This document shows, in pieces, positions 34,886 to 44,529 of a stretch of 64,000 nt of DNA. Origin of the DNA: Clostridium sp. UBA701 (GTDB lineage: Bacteria > Bacillota > Clostridia > Clostridiales > Clostridiaceae). Position 1 is the first letter of the stretch. Every line of letters starts with the position of its first letter. The stretch is taken from positions 1 to 64,000 of the forward strand of contig DBMJ01000015.1 in NCBI GenBank assembly GCA_002298125.1. The letters run 5' to 3'. The position numbers and the translations under genes are program-made. A model generated the notes under the pieces. That model made no database searches. It had not been told where the DNA came from and saw only the letters and a list, made by a program, of their open reading frames with translations.

Positions 34886-35700
34886 AATGAGTTGTATTCT
34901 CCTGTGAAATTCACCTTAGCAGGTCCTATCATATAAACCTTATCCCCTTCAAGAATTATATCAAGAACTCCTCCTGGAACATTAACCCTTACCCTTGAAC
35001 TTAAAAGCCCCAGCTTATGTCCTGCTACAACGCAGGCACAGCTGCCTGTTCCACAAGCCAAGGTAGGTCCCACACCTCTTTCCCAGGTTTTAACTTTTAC
35101 TTCTGTTGGAGAATTTATTTCACAGAAATTAACATTTGTACCCTGAGGAAAAAGCCTATATTTCTCTATATAGCTACCTTCTTTTACATCATAGCTTGAA
35201 AGCTCCCCAAAAATTACCGTATGAGGAACACCCATGTGAAGAGAAGTAATTTTGTAGCTTTTTTCATTTGCCTCGATAGCTTCGTTAATTATTTCCTTTA
35301 TACTTCTAGATGGAATAGCGTCAGGTGAAAAATTAGGGGACCCCATGTCTATCTTCACCCAGATTTCTCCTTCATTTTCCTGTTTATATGCTTTTTTTAT
35401 ACCATCACCAGTTTCAATTGTCAAAAAATCTTTATCGTTTAGGTTATTAAGCCATATATATTGTGCAAAACATCTAATGCCATTCCCACACATAGATGCC
35501 TCTGAGCCATCTGCATTGATGATTCTCATCTTATAATCACAATTTGCACTTTCTTCTACAAAGATTATGCCATCCGCTCCAATACCTTTTTGTCGATTAC
35601 ATAGTTCTATACTATATCTATATATATCATCATTTTCATGATTTAAATTATCAATTATTATGAAATCATTTCCTGTGCCATTCATTTTGGTAAAAAACAT
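34882..35700 (-). CDS. dapF: Diaminopimelate epimerase
   Basis: Converts LL- to meso-diaminopimelate for lysine and peptidoglycan synthesis. The 272-residue protein has both active-site cysteines, Cys71 in EASMCGNGIRC and Cys216 in TLACGTGSCA, and the start KMNGTGNDF. GGAGG lies 11 nt before the ATG, a slightly long spacing. Confidence 0.97.
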   Translation of the reverse strand: MFFTKMNGTGNDFIIIDNLNHENDDIYRYSIELCNRQKGIGADGIIFVEESANCDYKMRIINADGSEASMCGNGIRCFAQYIWLNNLNDKDFLTIETGDGIKKAYKQENEGEIWVKIDMGSPNFSPDAIPSRSIKEIINEAIEANEKSYKITSLHMGVPHTVIFGELSSYDVKEGSYIEKYRLFPQGTNVNFCEINSPTEVKVKTWERGVGPTLACGTGSCACVVAGHKLGLLSSRVRVNVPGGVLDIILEGDKVYMIGPAKVNFTGEYNSL

Positions 35701-35801
35701 TATTTATCATACCTCCATATTGCCAGACTACATTTAAAGTTTACTACTACGCCTATATAATATCAAGCAGTGAAGTTCTTTATTTTAATATCTTTTAATG
35801 T

Positions 35802-35807
35802 TATACT
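35802..35807 (+). promoter_or_regulatory. -10 box of rqcH promoter
   Basis: TATACT 45 bp before the rqcH ATG, with TTTATT 17 bp further upstream, in the 151-bp divergent gap shared with dapF. Confidence 0.4.
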
Positions 35808-35851
35808 ATTTATTAATTTACAAAATGTAAGCATCAAAGAAGGTGAAAGTT

Positions 35852-37570
35852 ATGGCACTAGATGGAATTTTTTTAAATTCGATTTTACTTCAATTAAGAA
35901 GCACTATATTAAATGGCAAGATTGAAAAAATAACACAGCCAGAAAGCGATGAAATAATCCTTTATATCAAGGCTACAGGTAAATCCCAAAGGTTATTAAT
36001 CAGTGCTAATGCAAATTATCCAAAAGTACATCTTACCTCACTGCAAAAGCAAAATCCACTACAAGCACCAATGTTTTGTATGATTTTAAGAAAGTACTTA
36101 AACAATGCCCATCTACTATCCATTGATCAAATTGATTTTGATAGAATACTAGTATTTAGATTTACAGCCATGGACGAGCTTGGTTTTGACAGTGTTTATA
36201 AGCTTATTGTGGAGATAATGGGCAGACATAGTAATATAACATTAGTCCGAGAGAGAGATAACGTTGTAATGGATAGCATTAAACACCTCACCCCAGATAT
36301 TAATCGTTATAGAACGCTTCTTCCAGGGGTTAAATATACTTTTCCTCCAGCAAGCTTAAAACTTAATCCTAGTGAATTTGCTTTTAATGATTTTATAAAT
36401 GCAATAAGTAAGCTTGAAAAACCCTATAAAGAGAATGTCTATGGAAAGCTATTTAATGGAATGAGCAGTACTCTATCTAAGGAATTATTTCTACTTACAG
36501 AAAAAATGTTGTTATCTGAGGATTTTGAAGGAATATTTTCTACACTAACAAATTACTTTTTAAATTTATCCCATTATAATAATTGCCTTATATATTACGA
36601 TAACAACCTTCCCCTTGACTTTTACTGTTACGATTTGAAGTTATATGAGCACCTAAATAAAAAGCTCTATTCTTCTCCATCACAGCTTGTTGAGGATTTC
36701 TATCTAGAAAAGGATTCTGAGGAGAGGTTAAATAATCGTACTGCCGACTTGCAAAAGCTTGTAAATACAAACATCCAAAGATGTGAAAGAAAATTAAATC
36801 TACTTATGGATTCACTTGAAAAATGTAAAGATAAGGACTTATATAGGCTATATGGAGAATTACTTACCTCCAATATATACGACATAGAGCCTGGTATAAA
36901 GGAATATGAGGCACTTAATTACTATGATGAGAATACATCTTTTATTTCTATACCACTAGATGTAAACAAATCACCTTCTCAGAATATTCAAAGCTTTTAT
37001 CATAAATACAATAAGCTGAAAAAAACTGAGGAAATGAATAAGCTTCAAATAGAAGAAGCAAAAAATGAATTAGAATATTTAAATTCTGTGTTACACAATA
37101 TAAAAAGCTCTACCTGTCATGAGGATATAATAGAGATTAAAAGTGAGCTAATGGAGGGCGGTTATTTAAAATTTAAAAAGTCAAAGCAAAATAAGAACAA
37201 AAAATCCTCCCCTCTTCATTTTATGTCTACCCAGGGAATAGATATCTATGTTGGAAAAAATAATGTTCAAAATGAATTTTTAACCCTGAAATTTGCTCAC
37301 AATAAAGACTTATGGCTGCACGTTAAGGATATGCCTGGGTCTCATGTAATTGTAAAAGCATCATCTGTGGACGATTCAACCCTTAGAGAAGCAGCAGAAC
37401 TTGCTGCATACTATAGCAAAGGCAAGGAATCAAGTAAGGTTGCTGTGGATTACACTGAGATTAAAAATGTTAAAAAAATTCCTGGTGGGAAACCTGGTAT
37501 GGTCAATTATCAAAACTTTAAAACTTTATATGTAACCCCACAGATCCCAAAGGGTGTAACTAAAAAATAA
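35852..37570 (+). CDS. rqcH: Ribosome quality-control factor RqcH (NFACT/FbpA family)
   Basis: RqcH binds stalled 50S-peptidyl-tRNA and adds C-terminal alanine tails that mark the chain for degradation; older annotations call it fibronectin-binding protein. The 572-residue protein has an N-terminal NFACT-N domain (MALDGIFL, FCMILRKYL, FRFTAMDELG), a long helical coiled-coil middle (about 280-420) and the C-terminal NFACT-R motif KDLWLHVKDMPGSHVI. ATG at 35852 follows AAGAAGGTGA; a GTG three codons upstream overlaps that site. Confidence 0.95.
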   Translation: MALDGIFLNSILLQLRSTILNGKIEKITQPESDEIILYIKATGKSQRLLISANANYPKVHLTSLQKQNPLQAPMFCMILRKYLNNAHLLSIDQIDFDRILVFRFTAMDELGFDSVYKLIVEIMGRHSNITLVRERDNVVMDSIKHLTPDINRYRTLLPGVKYTFPPASLKLNPSEFAFNDFINAISKLEKPYKENVYGKLFNGMSSTLSKELFLLTEKMLLSEDFEGIFSTLTNYFLNLSHYNNCLIYYDNNLPLDFYCYDLKLYEHLNKKLYSSPSQLVEDFYLEKDSEERLNNRTADLQKLVNTNIQRCERKLNLLMDSLEKCKDKDLYRLYGELLTSNIYDIEPGIKEYEALNYYDENTSFISIPLDVNKSPSQNIQSFYHKYNKLKKTEEMNKLQIEEAKNELEYLNSVLHNIKSSTCHEDIIEIKSELMEGGYLKFKKSKQNKNKKSSPLHFMSTQGIDIYVGKNNVQNEFLTLKFAHNKDLWLHVKDMPGSHVIVKASSVDDSTLREAAELAAYYSKGKESSKVAVDYTEIKNVKKIPGGKPGMVNYQNFKTLYVTPQIPKGVTKK

Positions 37571-37579
37571 CATATTATT

Positions 37580-37618
37580 AATGCTGCCCTATTTACTATT
37601 TAGAGCAGCATTTTCATC
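37580..37618 (+). terminator. Terminator after rqcH
   Basis: An 8-bp stem (AATGCTGC / GCAGCATT) with a 17-nt loop followed by TTTTCATC on the plus strand, 10 bp after the stop. It also lies between two convergent genes. Confidence 0.55.
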
Positions 37619-37653
37619 ATTCAAAAAAACTATAATACCATGGTTGTTACTTA

Positions 37654-38616
37654 CTAATAAACTGGATTACATGGTTTATGTCCTTGGAGCACTTTTATTA
37701 CATCTTGTGCTGCCATACGAGCCATTTCATTTCTTGTCTCATAGGTGGCACTTCCTATATGAGGAAGCAAAACTACGTTCTCAAGTCCAATAAGCTCTTT
37801 ATTGATTAAGGGCTCTTCTTCATATACATCTAGCCCTGCACCCGCAATAATGCCTTCCTTTAATGCCCATACAAGTGCATTTTCATCCACTACTGGACCT
37901 CTAGCAGTATTTATCAAAATAGCATTACTTCTCATTTTTACAAATTGGTCTTTACCAATTAAGTGCTTTGTTTCAGCTGTTAAGGGGGTATGTATGGAGA
38001 TATAATCACTATCTTTTAAAAGTTCATCTAGAGCACAGTACTTAGCTCCTGTCTCAGTTTCAAAAGCTTCATTCCTAGACCTGCTGTAGTACTTTATACT
38101 CATATCGAAGGCTGTTGCTTTTTTTGCGAAAGCTCTTCCTATTCTTCCTGCTCCGATAATTCCTAAGGTTTTCCCTGTAATATCATATCCTAAAAAAAGC
38201 CTTGGTTCCCAGCCTTTAAAACTTCCACCTTCAGTGTACTTATGAGCAGGTATTATTCTCCTGGCAGCGGCAAATAACAATGCCCATGCTAAGTCTGCTG
38301 TGGCATGAGTAAGTACCCCTGGTGTATTTGTTACCATTATGTTTTTTGCCTGAGCTTCTTTTATATCAATATTATTAAAGCCTACAGCATAATTAGCAAA
38401 TATTTTTACCTTTGGACATCTCTCCATAACTTCCTTATCAATAGCATCAGAAAGCTGGCAAATAACTCCATCACAGTCTTTTATTTTATTTATTAACTGT
38501 TCCTTATTTAATTTAAGGTTTTCTGTATTAATCTCTACATCAAAATACTCCTCTAGCATTGTCTTTGCTATATCAGGAATATTTCCTGATATATATATCT
38601 TTTGTTTCAATTTCAT
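37654..38616 (-). CDS. D-2-hydroxyacid dehydrogenase (glyoxylate/hydroxypyruvate reductase type)
   Basis: A 320-residue NAD(P)H-dependent dehydrogenase. It has the Rossmann motif GIIGAGRIGRAFAKKA, the catalytic Arg in TARGPVVDE, Glu in VYEEEP and His in LPHIGSAT. The segments FANYAVGFNNID and GVLTHATADLAWAL fit the glycerate dehydrogenase/GhrB branch, so glyoxylate or hydroxypyruvate are likely substrates. It lies 14 bp after the PHP gene and is probably co-transcribed with it. Confidence 0.9.
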   Translation of the reverse strand: MKLKQKIYISGNIPDIAKTMLEEYFDVEINTENLKLNKEQLINKIKDCDGVICQLSDAIDKEVMERCPKVKIFANYAVGFNNIDIKEAQAKNIMVTNTPGVLTHATADLAWALLFAAARRIIPAHKYTEGGSFKGWEPRLFLGYDITGKTLGIIGAGRIGRAFAKKATAFDMSIKYYSRSRNEAFETETGAKYCALDELLKDSDYISIHTPLTAETKHLIGKDQFVKMRSNAILINTARGPVVDENALVWALKEGIIAGAGLDVYEEEPLINKELIGLENVVLLPHIGSATYETRNEMARMAAQDVIKVLQGHKPCNPVY

Positions 38617-38630
38617 TACTATTCTCCTCC

Positions 38631-39401
38631 CTATGATATATATTGTGGTTTTCTTTCCTTATAATAAATGATTTTAATGCCTTCAAGGTCACATATATAC
38701 TCAGCTCTCTTAAATTCTCTTCCTACATTACATGCAAGGTGGGCATCAGACCCAAGAACTATATAGCGTCCTTTCAGTTCCCTATACCTTCTAAGCAACT
38801 GTCTTAATTCACTTTCTGCTAAGGCATCTCCTAGTCGTCTTGTATTAAGCTCAAGGGTTATACCTTTCGATATAATAAGCTTTAATATTTCATCAAGGTA
38901 ATCCATGTATTGAAAAAATGGGAAAGACTTATCTTTATATGCTGCATATCTAGCCATATAGTCTATATGGGCAAGGGTATCAATACAATTATCTTTTTTT
39001 AAGGCATTATACATGGATTTAAAGTATAACTCATAGGCTTCTTCCTTTGAATATATCTCGTATAACTTACTTTGAAATATATCAAAGCCCTCTAGAAAAT
39101 GAATAGATCCTAATACATAATCAAAATCCATAGAAGAGAGGATTTTCATCCCTGTATCATAATAATTTTCTTCAATTCCAAGCTCTATTCCAAGCATGAG
39201 AGAATTGCTTCTATATATATCATATTCACTTTTGAACTTACTAATATCAAAAATAAATTTATCTGGAACTGGACAATTAAAGTCATAGTGATCTGTGATT
39301 ACTATTCCAGTGTTTATTTCTCTACTTCTATGAATAATTGCTTCAATATTTTCGTTACAATCCGTTGAATATTTAGTATGTACATGACTATCAAATATCA
39401 T
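38631..39401 (-). CDS. PHP-domain phosphoesterase, histidinol-phosphatase (HisJ) type
   Basis: A 256-residue PHP-fold metallo-hydrolase. Metal-binding motifs are DSHVHTKYSTD at the start, ITDHYDF, LGIELGIE, GSIHFLEG, DTLAHIDYMARY and the late GSDAHLACNVG. The nearest known relatives are histidinol phosphatases, but no his genes are nearby, so the in vivo substrate is uncertain. It starts after GGGAGAGTGATAAG. Confidence 0.82.
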   Translation of the reverse strand: MIFDSHVHTKYSTDCNENIEAIIHRSREINTGIVITDHYDFNCPVPDKFIFDISKFKSEYDIYRSNSLMLGIELGIEENYYDTGMKILSSMDFDYVLGSIHFLEGFDIFQSKLYEIYSKEEAYELYFKSMYNALKKDNCIDTLAHIDYMARYAAYKDKSFPFFQYMDYLDEILKLIISKGITLELNTRRLGDALAESELRQLLRRYRELKGRYIVLGSDAHLACNVGREFKRAEYICDLEGIKIIYYKERKPQYIS

Positions 39402-39463
39402 CTTATCACTCTCCCTACTCTTATAAGGATATATCAGTAACTTAATATAATCAATAGTACAAA

Positions 39464-39484
39464 GAAAAAGGGGTTTTCACCCCT
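39464..39484 (-). terminator. Terminator of the ornithine operon
   Basis: A short GC-rich stem (AGGGGT / ACCCCT) with loop AAAA on the minus strand, then TTTTTC. It overlaps the orr stop codon. Confidence 0.7.
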
Positions 39485-40553
39485 ATTTAATATAATATTT
39501 TTTTATATAAGTCGATGTCATGGCTTTTAATAGGCACCCATAATCTACTCCAAATTCTACAATATCACCTACTGCATACTTCTTGTCACTATCAGATACA
39601 TCTAGTAACAGGTGATCGCTGCTACCACCAAATATACTAATATTTTTATCTATTGGAGTTAGACCTTCTGGATTGATATCCTGCCTACCAACTGCAGCTA
39701 TTGCTCTTCTTCTAATACCTTTATCTATATAACTTGGCTTGTTTCCAAAGGCATCCATGCCAATATTGCCACTAGGAACTGTAGGTTTGTCTTTTACTTC
39801 AATTATTTGAGCTTTGAGAGTAAAACAATCCTGATGACAAATATTTAAATTACAACCATAGGCTGTTTCTCTACCTAAAACTAGAGCCTCACCAATCCTA
39901 AGCTGATTTATTCCCTCAGGCATTTCATTATTAATTAGTAGATGAAGAGAACTTGAATTACCTCCAGAAACAATAGAAAGTATAATTTTATATTCTTTTT
40001 CTATGGCATTTTTTAGAGCTACTAATCTTCCCAAATTCTCTCTGTCTGGAATAACTCCTCCATAACAGGTTAAATTTGTACCTAAACCTATTAGCTCTAC
40101 ACCTTCTATATTAAGTATTTTAGGTATTATTTTATGAACTTCTTCTTCCATAACACCTTCCCTTAAGTCACCAAGGTCTACCATTAGAATTATCTCGTGT
40201 ACTTTGCCCTGCTTCACTGCTGCTTTTCCAATTTTCTCTATGGTATCAAGTTCTGAGTTAAGGCTTATATCCGCATAAGTTATTAACTCCTCAATCTCAC
40301 ACTCCATTGGAAGCCTTAGCATTATTTTTTTTGCAGGAAGTTGTGACAACCTCTTTAAATTTTCCAATCTTGAATCTGCCAGTACATTTATCCCAGCATC
40401 TAGTATAGTCTGGGATATTTCAGTGTCGGCACAAAATACTTTTGTTACTATACTTATCTCAATTTTGGCTTTACTACATAAATCCTTAAGATTTGCTGCA
40501 TTGTCTTTTATTTTATTTAGATTAACCTCCAGTGCGGGATATTTAATACCCAT
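39483..40553 (-). CDS. orr: Ornithine racemase
   Basis: A PLP enzyme of the alanine-racemase-like group that makes D-ornithine, the substrate of ornithine 4,5-aminomutase. The 356-residue protein has an N-terminal barrel with the PLP Lys38 in IVTKVF and a C-terminal beta domain with YGCNL and GVDYGCL motifs. Assignment as Orr, not alanine racemase, rests on its place at the end of the ora/ort operon, as in Acetoanaerobium sticklandii and Clostridioides difficile. It follows the reactivase gene after 20 bp. Confidence 0.93.
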   Translation of the reverse strand: MGIKYPALEVNLNKIKDNAANLKDLCSKAKIEISIVTKVFCADTEISQTILDAGINVLADSRLENLKRLSQLPAKKIMLRLPMECEIEELITYADISLNSELDTIEKIGKAAVKQGKVHEIILMVDLGDLREGVMEEEVHKIIPKILNIEGVELIGLGTNLTCYGGVIPDRENLGRLVALKNAIEKEYKIILSIVSGGNSSSLHLLINNEMPEGINQLRIGEALVLGRETAYGCNLNICHQDCFTLKAQIIEVKDKPTVPSGNIGMDAFGNKPSYIDKGIRRRAIAAVGRQDINPEGLTPIDKNISIFGGSSDHLLLDVSDSDKKYAVGDIVEFGVDYGCLLKAMTSTYIKKYYIK

Positions 40554-40573
40554 ATTTCATTCTCCTTACTAAG

Positions 40574-41914
40574 TTATATATTTAAACTTTGCTTAAGCAG
40601 TGCCTCAGCTGCAGCCTTATCCTCCCTGCTCAGTACACCTGCACAGGCCATAATATACATTTTATCAAGCAGTACCTTTGCACCCTTTCTTGGTAACATT
40701 GTGGGATCATCCTTTAAATATCTAATGCTAAGAAGAATATCTTCTCCTCCAGGAAGTCTGGTAAGAGCTCCTCCTGTTCCAATAATGTACTGTATTTTAG
40801 AAAGATCCTTCCCATAGGCCAAAAACTTTTTTGAGTCACCATAAACTCTTTTAATAAATCCTACATGTCTGTTTATTGCTGCATCAACTGCTTTTCTTGT
40901 AAGTATAGCACTTGCCTTTTTTTCTTTCTCTGTAACTGGGATTGGCTTTATATTGTTTTTAATATCCTCTAGAGACATACTCATTGTATCCCTGGAATCC
41001 AAAAGTCCCAATACATTTTCCCGGTTTACATATACGCCTAAATCTCCTTCTACAGTTCTCTTTGCCTTAGGTTCTGGGCTTACGAGTACATCAAGTATCT
41101 CACTGCTTCCCTCTGTAACTGAATGTACATCTGTGGTGGCACCACCAACATCTATTACTACACAGTCACCGAGAATTTCGCTAAGTAAAATAGTACTTTC
41201 CATTACTGCGCCAGGAGTAGGCATAATAGCACCATCTACCATTTCCTTTATTTTGTTCATTCCTGGAGCTTTTACAATATTGTTTTCAAAAGCCTGTTGT
41301 ATTATCTTCCTTGCAGGGTCTACATTGAGTTCGTCCACTCGCGGATAAACATTGTCTACCACATATAATTCTTCCTCACTCAAGATATCCCTTATATCCT
41401 CTTGGTTTGCAGCATTACCACAGTATACTATTGGTGTATTAAGCTTTTCCTCTGCTAAAAGTTCTGCATTATAAAGAGCCGTATCTCTTTCACCAAAGTC
41501 AGTTCCACCAGCTAACATAATGAGATTAGGTTTTATCTCTCTTAATTTTTTTATATCACTTTTTCTGAGCTTACCAGCAGTTACGAGCTTAATAATACCT
41601 CCAGCGCCAAGGGCAGCTTCCCTTGCAGCTTTAACTGTCATATCTTCCACTAACCCATGTACAGTAATTTTCAGTCCACCTGCCGCACTACTAGTAGACA
41701 ACATCTTTCCCCAGCTTAGTTCCTCTTTAAGCTGTTCTTCTATATCGCTTACTGCTAGCTTAAGACCAAGGGTTACATCACCATCTAGCACTGTAGTATA
41801 GCTCTTTCCCTGAGCTACTAGTTCCACGAATAAAGCAGGAATGTGTTTAATATTAAATGCGGTTACCACTGTGGTAGTGCTGCCTATTTCTGCGATAATA
41901 TAATCTACCTTCAT
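40574..41914 (-). CDS. MutL/GlmL-type reactivating ATPase for ornithine aminomutase
   Basis: A 446-residue ASKHA-type ATPase related to GlmL of glutamate mutase; the phosphate motif is EIGSTTT (near residue 9) and a second is VIDVGGATTDVHS. Such proteins exchange inactivated cobalamin from B12 mutases using ATP. Its place between oraE and orr indicates that OraSE is the client. The ATG at 41912-41914 follows GTGAGGAG. A long inverted repeat separates it from oraE, perhaps lowering its expression relative to the enzyme. Confidence 0.9.
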   Translation of the reverse strand: MKVDYIIAEIGSTTTVVTAFNIKHIPALFVELVAQGKSYTTVLDGDVTLGLKLAVSDIEEQLKEELSWGKMLSTSSAAGGLKITVHGLVEDMTVKAAREAALGAGGIIKLVTAGKLRKSDIKKLREIKPNLIMLAGGTDFGERDTALYNAELLAEEKLNTPIVYCGNAANQEDIRDILSEEELYVVDNVYPRVDELNVDPARKIIQQAFENNIVKAPGMNKIKEMVDGAIMPTPGAVMESTILLSEILGDCVVIDVGGATTDVHSVTEGSSEILDVLVSPEPKAKRTVEGDLGVYVNRENVLGLLDSRDTMSMSLEDIKNNIKPIPVTEKEKKASAILTRKAVDAAINRHVGFIKRVYGDSKKFLAYGKDLSKIQYIIGTGGALTRLPGGEDILLSIRYLKDDPTMLPRKGAKVLLDKMYIMACAGVLSREDKAAAEALLKQSLNI

Positions 41915-41943
41915 ATTAATTCTCCTCACTTAGAAATTATAGG

Positions 41944-41978
41944 CAAACAACTTTAAGGCATTGCCTTAAAGTTGTTTG
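41944..41978 (-). repeat. Long stem-loop between oraE and the reactivase gene
   Basis: A perfect 17-bp inverted repeat (CAAACAACTTTAAGGCA and its complement) with almost no loop, beginning 7 bp after the oraE stop. There is no T tract on the minus strand, so it is more likely an mRNA processing, stabilising or partial attenuation element than a full terminator. Confidence 0.7.
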
Positions 41979-41984
41979 TAATAG

Positions 41985-44159
41985 TTATACTTCGCCTTTC
42001 ATTCTCTCAACTATAAACGTTGCTACATGAACTCCCTTAGATCCTCTTCCAAAACCTGCATCCATGCCATTTGCACGGGCAATTTCATCAGTAACCTGAG
42101 TCCCTCCGCATATTAGTATCAAATTATCTCTAACGCCCTTTTCTATACATAATTCATTGAGCTTTCTCATGTTTTTAATATGAACGTCATTGTGGGTTAT
42201 TATAGTACTTGCAAGAATTACCTGAGCCTTGGTTTCTATAGCTGCATCTATGAGCTTTTCTATTGGGCAGGAAGTTCCTAAATATTCACATTGTATACCG
42301 TACTTTTCAATACCGCCATGTTTAATATCTATGGTCTCTCTAAGCCCAACTGAGTGTTCATCTTCTCCAATTGTAGCTGCTACAACCTTTATTGGATGCT
42401 CCTTTATATAATCTCTAAGAACATCATCACCTAATACCTTCTTAGGTTCGGGAATTTTTAAAGTATCCTTTTCTATACTAAAGTTAACTCTTCCCTTTAT
42501 CTCTACTAATGTACCTTCGGCATCCTGAAGTATCTGTTTGTGGATTACTTCTACATCCCTCAAATTCATCTTCTTACCCATTTCTATAGCAGCAGCCTCT
42601 GCTACTAGCTCACTTTCGGGTATAAATAAGGTAACTGCTACAACTCCATCCTTCTTCCACTCTACTTCAGGTACTATAGTCCCATCTTCTTTTACTGATT
42701 CCATTCTCTTAGCTACATTGTCAACCTCATCTAACTCATCTATGTACTTTATCTTGCTGTGATCACATAAAGTACAACCATGAATTGCATCACAGGCATG
42801 CTTATATTTTGATGGTACATTATTGTATCCAAAATGAGCGCATACAGGTGCAAAGTAATCCTTTTCTCTCTCGAAAACAGTTCCTACTCCTATTCCCCCA
42901 TCAATCTTTCTTGCTATACCATCGCTGTTTCTTTCAGGATATTCACCAGAATCTACAAAGAATCCGTCCTGCACTGACTTAAAGTAGCCTCCGTTTTCTA
43001 TAATCTCCTCTAAGAAAAGTACAGCTCTTTCCTGAAGCTCCCTAACCTTCTCCGGCAGATAACCCTCTTTTTTAAGCTCTACCATATCCATTAAGCCATC
43101 CATACCTACAAAGGCCTGCTTTGCAGTATTAATAGCATGAATATTGTTGTAATGCCATGGAACATTTCTACCCTCATCTGGAGTTATTGTACTTTGAATA
43201 TCTGCAGATGTAAGCTTTGAAATCATTAGATTTAAAGCATGACCTACAGTTGCTTCCCTTGTACAGGATTCAATATACTTTGTGTTCATCTGAGCCCTCA
43301 TTCTATATTCTCTAAAGAGCTGTCTTAAAGCTACTGCGTATGGTAAATCAATTTTCATACAGGGTGCGGGTGCAGAAGTTGGTGGAACTGTGGAAAGTGC
43401 TATATTGGATTTCTTCATTCCTACTAGTTCAGAGAATTTGCAGTTTATAGCATGCTGTACCATTAGCTCAGGCATAACCTTGTAACCCTTCATGGCAGTA
43501 GCATTTGCATTGTGTGCACCATCAATTTGGAGCATATCTGCCCAGGTCATTATTCTCTTTGCAACAGCAGCATCTACGAAGGATCTTATCATATTGATAT
43601 TTCTATATAATACATTATATTGAGGATCCTGATGGGCACCATTAACACCCTCTTCAGCAAACATAACAGCTATATCAGGGCCAGCAACTCCTGAAACATA
43701 TGAGTGAAAGTTTATTTCTCTTCCTACCTCTTCTTCAATCAAATCTAGAGCCTTCCTGCTAGCTCTTACTTGTTTTCTGGTGATTGGTACTCCTCCTATT
43801 CCTTCTGGGGTACCTTCAATGAGGCCATCATAATGGCTTTGACCTGCAGTTCTTATAACCATGATGTGATCAGCACCATGCCATGCTGCCATTCTCATTC
43901 TTCTAATATCATCTTCAAATCGTCCAGAGGCAATTTCTGTAGTTATTACAGGTATTGGTTGAGGATCTATTCCGTTAAAGCTTCTTGCGGCAGGTAATGG
44001 TCTACTCTTCTTTAAAGGTGCGGAGATTTCTTTATAATCAAATTCTCCCATCTTATCTGGTCCCTTTTCTCTCCAGTGCCATCCTCTTCTTTTGGGAGTA
44101 TAATGCTCTAAATCTGATAATATATTTTCCACATCTAATTTCTTATTTTCTTCAAGCAT
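41985..44159 (-). CDS. oraE: D-ornithine 4,5-aminomutase large subunit (B12/PLP)
   Basis: Catalyses D-ornithine to 2,4-diaminopentanoate with adenosylcobalamin and PLP. The 724-residue protein has the TIM-barrel part (about 60-480) and a C-terminal B12 domain: DxHxxG (Asp600, His602, Gly605), later GTS and ICGGTQ. Lys613, 11 residues after the cobalt-ligand His, fits the PLP lysine spacing I recall for the A. sticklandii enzyme. TAATG links it to oraS (stop and start share one base). The family is very conserved, so confidence is high. Confidence 0.97.
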   Translation of the reverse strand: MLEENKKLDVENILSDLEHYTPKRRGWHWREKGPDKMGEFDYKEISAPLKKSRPLPAARSFNGIDPQPIPVITTEIASGRFEDDIRRMRMAAWHGADHIMVIRTAGQSHYDGLIEGTPEGIGGVPITRKQVRASRKALDLIEEEVGREINFHSYVSGVAGPDIAVMFAEEGVNGAHQDPQYNVLYRNINMIRSFVDAAVAKRIMTWADMLQIDGAHNANATAMKGYKVMPELMVQHAINCKFSELVGMKKSNIALSTVPPTSAPAPCMKIDLPYAVALRQLFREYRMRAQMNTKYIESCTREATVGHALNLMISKLTSADIQSTITPDEGRNVPWHYNNIHAINTAKQAFVGMDGLMDMVELKKEGYLPEKVRELQERAVLFLEEIIENGGYFKSVQDGFFVDSGEYPERNSDGIARKIDGGIGVGTVFEREKDYFAPVCAHFGYNNVPSKYKHACDAIHGCTLCDHSKIKYIDELDEVDNVAKRMESVKEDGTIVPEVEWKKDGVVAVTLFIPESELVAEAAAIEMGKKMNLRDVEVIHKQILQDAEGTLVEIKGRVNFSIEKDTLKIPEPKKVLGDDVLRDYIKEHPIKVVAATIGEDEHSVGLRETIDIKHGGIEKYGIQCEYLGTSCPIEKLIDAAIETKAQVILASTIITHNDVHIKNMRKLNELCIEKGVRDNLILICGGTQVTDEIARANGMDAGFGRGSKGVHVATFIVERMKGEV

Positions 44160-44521
44160 TAGTTCTCACCTCTCATCTTCTTATTAACTATTTCCCAACC
44201 CTTACCATCAGATAGTTCTATACCAGCCTTTTGGTAAGGTATTCCCATTATCTCGGAATAAGTCAATACTACGTTTCCTATGCCTTTACCTAACAGGTTC
44301 CACTTCATTCCTTCCTTTACAATGCCATCAGCTTCTAAGCTTGAAAAGCCCATTCTTAAGAGTACCGATCTCTCTACTGCAGGAGATGTATGTGTTTCTG
44401 CCATATCAATCATAGGTTTAACTATTTCTTCAGTAAGCTTCCAGAATCTATTATATAGCTCCTCATCAGACAAATTTTTTAAATGTTCCCTTCTCTTTTC
44501 AAAATCGTCTTCTCTTTTCAT
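44159..44521 (-). CDS. oraS: D-ornithine 4,5-aminomutase small subunit
   Basis: A 120-residue partner of OraE. Its segments FWKLTEEIVKPMIDMAETHTSPAVERSVLLRMGFSS match the family, and it lies directly before oraE with a one-base overlap. It starts 8 bp after ortB. Confidence 0.96.
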   Translation of the reverse strand: MKREDDFEKRREHLKNLSDEELYNRFWKLTEEIVKPMIDMAETHTSPAVERSVLLRMGFSSLEADGIVKEGMKWNLLGKGIGNVVLTYSEIMGIPYQKAGIELSDGKGWEIVNKKMRGEN

Positions 44522-44529
44522 ATTTCCAC

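Noticed and set aside
37581..37793. 70-codon plus-strand frame after rqcH
   Set aside because: It starts inside the rqcH terminator region and then overlaps the 3' end of the D-2-hydroxyacid dehydrogenase; no ribosome-binding site.
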